From contig CASEPH010000113.1 in the NCBI GenBank assembly GCA_949289625.1, forward strand, positions 1 to 35,989: 35,989 bases of DNA, read 5' to 3'. The notes beneath the pieces were generated by a model. That model had not been told where the DNA came from. It worked only from the letters and a program-made list of their open reading frames with translations, and did not search any database. The translations under genes were made by a program, and so were the position numbers. The DNA is from an uncultured Clostridia bacterium. GTDB lineage: Bacteria; Bacillota_A; Clostridia; Oscillospirales; Oscillospiraceae. Positions 32,553 through 35,989 of this stretch are shown piece after piece; positions within the stretch are counted from its first letter, which is position 1; every line of letters starts with the position of its first letter.

Positions 32553-33914
32553 GTGGAAGAATCTCAGAAGCAACCTCGCCGGAAGAAAAACCGGCGTCAG
32601 GCCGCCCAGCAGCGGCGCACCCATAATGTATTGTTGGCTGGTGCCTTCCTTGTTGTTGTCCTCCTGTTTTTCCTGATCAATTTGGTGACTAAGGACCGGG
32701 AGTTCTCGGAAACGGAAAATCGAAACCTCAGCCAAAAGCCTTCTTTTTCCCTTTCTGCACTGGTAGATGGAAGCTACTTCTCAGGGCTTACTGACTGGTA
32801 CAACGATCAGTTCTTTGCCCGGGATGGCTGGATATCCCTGAAGCTTTGGGAAGACTCCCGCTTGGGACGTAAAGAATCCGGCGGGGTGTATCTCTGTGAA
32901 AACGGGTATTTGATTGCCAATCCAGAAACGCCCAATCAGGAAGTGGTGGCAAAGACTGTGGATGCGGTCAATCAGTTTGCCGCTGAACACACCGACATTT
33001 CCATGCGGATGATGCTGGTGCCTGGTGCCTCAGCCATATTGTCCGAATATCTGCCGAAAAACGCACCGGTGCGGGATCAGCTGCAGGATATTGCGGATGT
33101 GCAAAAACAGCTGGATGGTAAAATTCAATTCTTGGATGCGGCCAGCCCTCTCTCTACCCATGCCTCGGAATACATCTACTATCAGACGGATCACCATTGG
33201 ACGTCACTGGGAGCATATTACGCCTTTACTGCCAACACCGGCACCATGGGGATCGGTTCCCCGGTGAAAGACTATGATATTTATACGGTAGCCACAGATT
33301 TTGAAGGGACCCTGGCCTCCAAAAGCGGCAGCCATGCCGTGACGGATGATGTGCAGATCTATGTGCCCAAGGACACCGGGATTTCCTATTATGTGACGTA
33401 TTCCGACAGCCAAGAGCGCATCTGTTCCATCTATAACAGCAGTGCGCTGGAGACGAAGGACAAGTATACCGTATTTTTCGGCGGCAACTATCCCACGGTG
33501 GAAATCCATACGACAGCCAATAATGGGCGTAGTCTGCTGCTGTTCAAGGACTCCTATGCCAACTCCTTTGTGCAGTTCTTGGTGCCCTATTATGAGAAAA
33601 TCATCATGGTGGACCCGAGATATTATTATGACAGCCTGGATGCCATTCTCAACAGCTACGGAATTACAGATGTGCTGTTCCTCTACAGTGCGGATACATT
33701 TCTGACAGATGGATCCCTGGCGGATGTGCTCACGGCAGAAGCTGCCACTGACAGTGTCAGTGACAGTATGGAGGAATTCCCGGTTCAGCAGGAACCAACG
33801 CAAGAGTCAGATGCCTCTGGACAGGAATCAGATTCATCCACACAGGAGGAAGCCAGTGCTGAGTCTGCAAGTCCGGAATCGTCGGCCATAGATACTTCCT
33901 CGGAGGAATCATAA
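32553..33914 (+). CDS. DHHW-motif (AlgJ/AlgX-like) acetylation protein
   Basis: A 453-residue protein with one N-terminal membrane helix near residues 26-45 after a very basic start (PRRKKNRRQ), and an external SGNH-like domain. The family motif D213-H-H-W216 is in YYQTDHHWTSLGAY, and the candidate catalytic Ser lies in LLLFKDSYANSF near residue 333. The C-terminal 55 residues are a disordered Ser/Glu/Gln tail. The start is a GTG at 32553, seven bases after AAGGAGGT. In alginate and similar systems such proteins take acetyl from the MBOAT protein and put it on the polymer. It is the last gene of the operon. Confidence 0.88.
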   Translation: MEESQKQPRRKKNRRQAAQQRRTHNVLLAGAFLVVVLLFFLINLVTKDREFSETENRNLSQKPSFSLSALVDGSYFSGLTDWYNDQFFARDGWISLKLWEDSRLGRKESGGVYLCENGYLIANPETPNQEVVAKTVDAVNQFAAEHTDISMRMMLVPGASAILSEYLPKNAPVRDQLQDIADVQKQLDGKIQFLDAASPLSTHASEYIYYQTDHHWTSLGAYYAFTANTGTMGIGSPVKDYDIYTVATDFEGTLASKSGSHAVTDDVQIYVPKDTGISYYVTYSDSQERICSIYNSSALETKDKYTVFFGGNYPTVEIHTTANNGRSLLLFKDSYANSFVQFLVPYYEKIIMVDPRYYYDSLDAILNSYGITDVLFLYSADTFLTDGSLADVLTAEAATDSVSDSMEEFPVQQEPTQESDASGQESDSSTQEEASAESASPESSAIDTSSEES

Positions 33915-33918
33915 CAAT

Positions 33919-33957
33919 AGCGGTCTGGAATCTCATGGGATTCCAGACCGCTGTTTT
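33919..33957. terminator. Terminator after the O-acetylation operon
   Basis: A 14-bp perfect stem (33919-33932 with 33939-33952) followed by GTTTTC on the plus strand, four bases past the DHHW stop and close to the converging gene's end. Confidence 0.8.
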
Positions 33958-33967
33958 CGTATAGGGC

Positions 33968-35783
33968 CTATCCGTTGGAGTTCAGATAATGGGTCAGCCG
34001 AACCATGACAGTGGCGCCTTCGCTGCGAAGCAGCGTAGCTCTTGGCCGGAAGGTTCCGCCGGGATCACCTTGAATTAGACCGATGCTTTGGGCTTTCTGG
34101 AGATACTCCAGGGCGTATTCGTCGATCTCGTCCGCGTCGGTATATGTCAGCGCCTGGGGCTCCAAGGTGATACCTTTATACTCCAGATAGCGAACCATAA
34201 TGGCGACAAATTCTTCACGTTTGATGGGATCGTCCGGCATGAAATGGGTTTCGTCCTTGCCAAGGACCAGACCGGCGTCGGCTGCCCAGCTGATGGCGTC
34301 AGCAAACCAGGCGCCTTCGTCCACATCTTCAAAGTCGCTGGCAGGCGCATTTGCAATGTCAGCCCCATCCAGACGGGCCAGCATCACCACTGCCATGGCC
34401 CGGGAGAAATTCATATCTCCGCAGAAAGAAATGGGCGTGACACCTTCCACCAGCCCCAGATCCACTGCCTCCATGACGTCCTCTTCATACCAGGCGTTCA
34501 CGGGGATATCGTAGAATCTGTCTCCGCCAAAGAGGGCATAAATCTGCGTATCCTCAGTAAGCGTGCAGTAATAGGTGCGCTCTGTGCTGAGCAGGTTGCC
34601 GTCTATGTCGTACCAGCCGTCAAAGGAGACATCATCCTTTGGCTGGGCAGTCAGCGTGGCTGAGGAACCCACCACATAGTCTCCGGCTCCGAAAACAGTG
34701 CCGGAACGGGAGGCAAAGGCCTCCAAAGTCACGACGAATTTTGCGGTGATGGTCTGATCTGTGGAGGCGGTGAAGGTATAGGACGTGCTGGAGCTGAGCA
34801 AATTATCGCTTTCGTCATACCATCCGCCCATATGTACGCCGGCAGCTGGTGTTGCCGTCAAGGTGACCGGGCTGCCGATATAGTAGCTGCCGTCGCCGGA
34901 GACTGTGCCGGTTCCTTCGGTTGTTACTGTAATTTGGGCAGTATCACCCCGATCTGTGGTCACCGGCGCTAGGCTGGCGTTACGGTCCGCATTGGCACGG
35001 GTGTCGGCACTCCAGTAGTCGGGCTGGTATCGGGAGCTGCGGCTGGATGGAATGCCAAAGTAATAGCCGTTGCGGCCGTGATATTCATAGTTTCGGGCAT
35101 CCCGTTGGGGGTCGAAAATATAACGGCTTCCATCCAGTTCCAGAATGGCCCAGCCGTGATGGCCTGCACCATTATAGGAGTCCTCAAAAATGAATCGGCC
35201 GGTGTAGACATAGGATTCGATCCCTACATAGCGCGCCACAACCGCCATGGCAATGGCGTAGTCGTAACATACGCCTCTTTTGGCGGTGAAAATATGATAG
35301 GTACGGTTGGCCATATCATCGGGGATGGTTTTGGCGAATCCGTCGTAGTGCATATTGTACAGATAATTATAGCCTGTAACACTGTCGTATGCTGCGGCAG
35401 AAGCGCTGGTGTTGCTATAGCCCTCCCAGCTGTAGGTCACATTTTTCACCAGCCAGTCATACATGTAGCGCAGTTTGCTGTAGGTATCGCTGCCAGCGTT
35501 TTGAAGCATTTGATCCAGCAGGTTGTCCAGCTCCATCCAACCGGTCCGCTGTGGATGGAGCGTTTGCCTGTTCAAAAGCGCCTCCATTTCCGAAGGAGCC
35601 AAGGCGTCGTTGGTCCATGCTTCCCGAGTCTGTGCCTGAATACTGCTGGACAGTGCACCAAAGGCGGCAATATCCTCCTCTGGTTCCTCAGCAGCAATGG
35701 CGGCAGAGGCAAACAAACTTATGCATAGAACCAGAGCTAAAAGCAGATGGACGGCACGATGAGCAACATTCTTTTTTATACAT
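33968..35783 (-). CDS. Transglutaminase-like SLH surface protein, start out of frame
   Basis: Exported wall protein. Numbering from the TTG at 35716: a transglutaminase-like fold with triad C150 (KRGVCYDYA), H187 (GHHGWAI) and D202 (FDPQRD); two divergent InlB-type repeats near 255-325 and 330-395 (both with GWYD); then three SLH domains to residue 582. Upstream of 35716 the same frame encodes a clear signal peptide (HRAVHLLLALVLCISLFASAAIA) but has no ATG, GTG or TTG before a TAG at 35797-35795. An ATG at 35783 with AGGAG eight bases upstream is one base out of frame. With five instead of six A (run 35772-35777) it would read MYKKNVAHRAV and on into the signal peptide. So the gene is frameshifted, slippery, or has a sequence error. 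Confidence 0.82.
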
Positions 35784-35937
35784 ATTCTCCTCTCCTATAA
35801 TGCGTTTCGCTTCCTATGTATCATAACACACGTTGTGCCTATGTACATATATATTTATAAATTTTGTATATCTTACAAGACGCAAAAGGAAAAGATAGTA
35901 TTGCAGTATGCCGTGTTTTTTCAGAATATCAAAAAAA

Positions 35938-35964
35938 CGGTGTCTCCCCAATGGGGAGACACCG
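35938..35964 (-). terminator. Strong terminator of a gene right of the window
   Basis: A 12-bp perfect stem with an AAT loop (35938-35949 with 35953-35964), followed on the minus strand by GTTTTTTTGATA. It must end a minus-strand gene lying mostly beyond the right edge; a TGA is available at 35978-35976 or 35982-35980, but too little is present to identify the gene. From 35784 to 35937 I see only an AT-rich upstream region of the transglutaminase-SLH gene, without a clear promoter. Confidence 0.8.
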
Positions 35965-35989
35965 AAAAAATGATTTCAATCAGCCTTTT

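Noticed and set aside
35772..35783. Programmed -1 ribosomal frameshift at A AAA AAG
   Set aside because: The heptamer is present, but the needed shift from the ATG frame is +1 or -2, not -1, so the classical dnaX-type mechanism does not give the right frame.
1..35989. CRISPR arrays, insertion sequences, prophage genes or integrase sites
   Set aside because: No regularly spaced repeats, transposase or integrase motifs were seen, and tRNA-Arg is not followed by a repeated 3' end.
35965..35989. Partial gene at the right edge
   Set aside because: Only a possible stop codon and up to a few codons are present; frame and product cannot be supported.

Overview
The window looks like a piece of chromosome from a Gram-positive, anaerobic, gut-type clostridium, most likely Oscillospiraceae-like (inference). 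The grounds are moderately high GC with strong sigma-A style promoters and AGGAGG ribosome binding sites, SLH-domain surface proteins, an LtaS-type sulfatase, a class 1B PyrD with PyrK, the [FeFe]-hydrogenase maturase HydF, and DUF4358/MBOAT/DHHW envelope genes. No phage, insertion sequence, CRISPR array or rRNA was seen. One tRNA-Arg(ACG) is present.

Layout, left to right. 1-3.9 kb: an SLH-anchored GH25 lysozyme (5' end outside the window), a membrane-anchored beta-helix surface protein and a small HD-type alarmone hydrolase. 4.0-7.7 kb: an unknown small basic protein, a 336-base intergenic stretch with a candidate small RNA, then the der-plsY-gpsA operon (ribosome GTPase plus phospholipid start). 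7.7-9.0 kb (minus): a small lipoprotein and the classical yceD-rpmF pair. 9.1-15.9 kb (plus): a tandemly duplicated CmpB-type membrane protein, then a run of rluA-like, GT39 glycosyltransferase, hisJ-like, rpiB, GNAT and grpB-like genes ending at a strong terminator. 15.9-23.6 kb (minus): a histidine phosphatase-GNAT fusion, pyrD, pyrK, pyrF, an LTA-synthase-like protein and pyrC, i.e. most of the late UMP pathway in two nearby units. 23.6-25.1 kb: a 57-residue unlisted small protein, tRNA-Arg and a DMT exporter. 25.2-28.2 kb: a LysR regulator with a divergent membrane protein-SDR pair and a downstream Dabb protein. 28.3-29.5 kb: hydF. 29.7-33.9 kb: a four-gene SGNH-DUF4358-MBOAT-DHHW operon, probably for O-acetylation of an exported polymer. 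34-35.8 kb: a transglutaminase-SLH surface protein whose signal peptide is out of frame with its ATG.

The most interesting points are: (1) two copies of one promoter architecture around the LysR gene, each with an inverted repeat exactly 22 bases upstream of a TGTTCW-17-TATAAT promoter, which defines a local regulon; (2) an A6 tract after the start codon of the transglutaminase-SLH protein that puts an otherwise perfect signal peptide out of frame; (3) several genes (der, hisJ-like, LTA synthase) where promoter or RBS placement argues for a TTG start; (4) a candidate small RNA with a C/U-rich anti-Shine-Dalgarno stretch upstream of der; (5) the phosphatase-acetyltransferase fusion beside pyrD.
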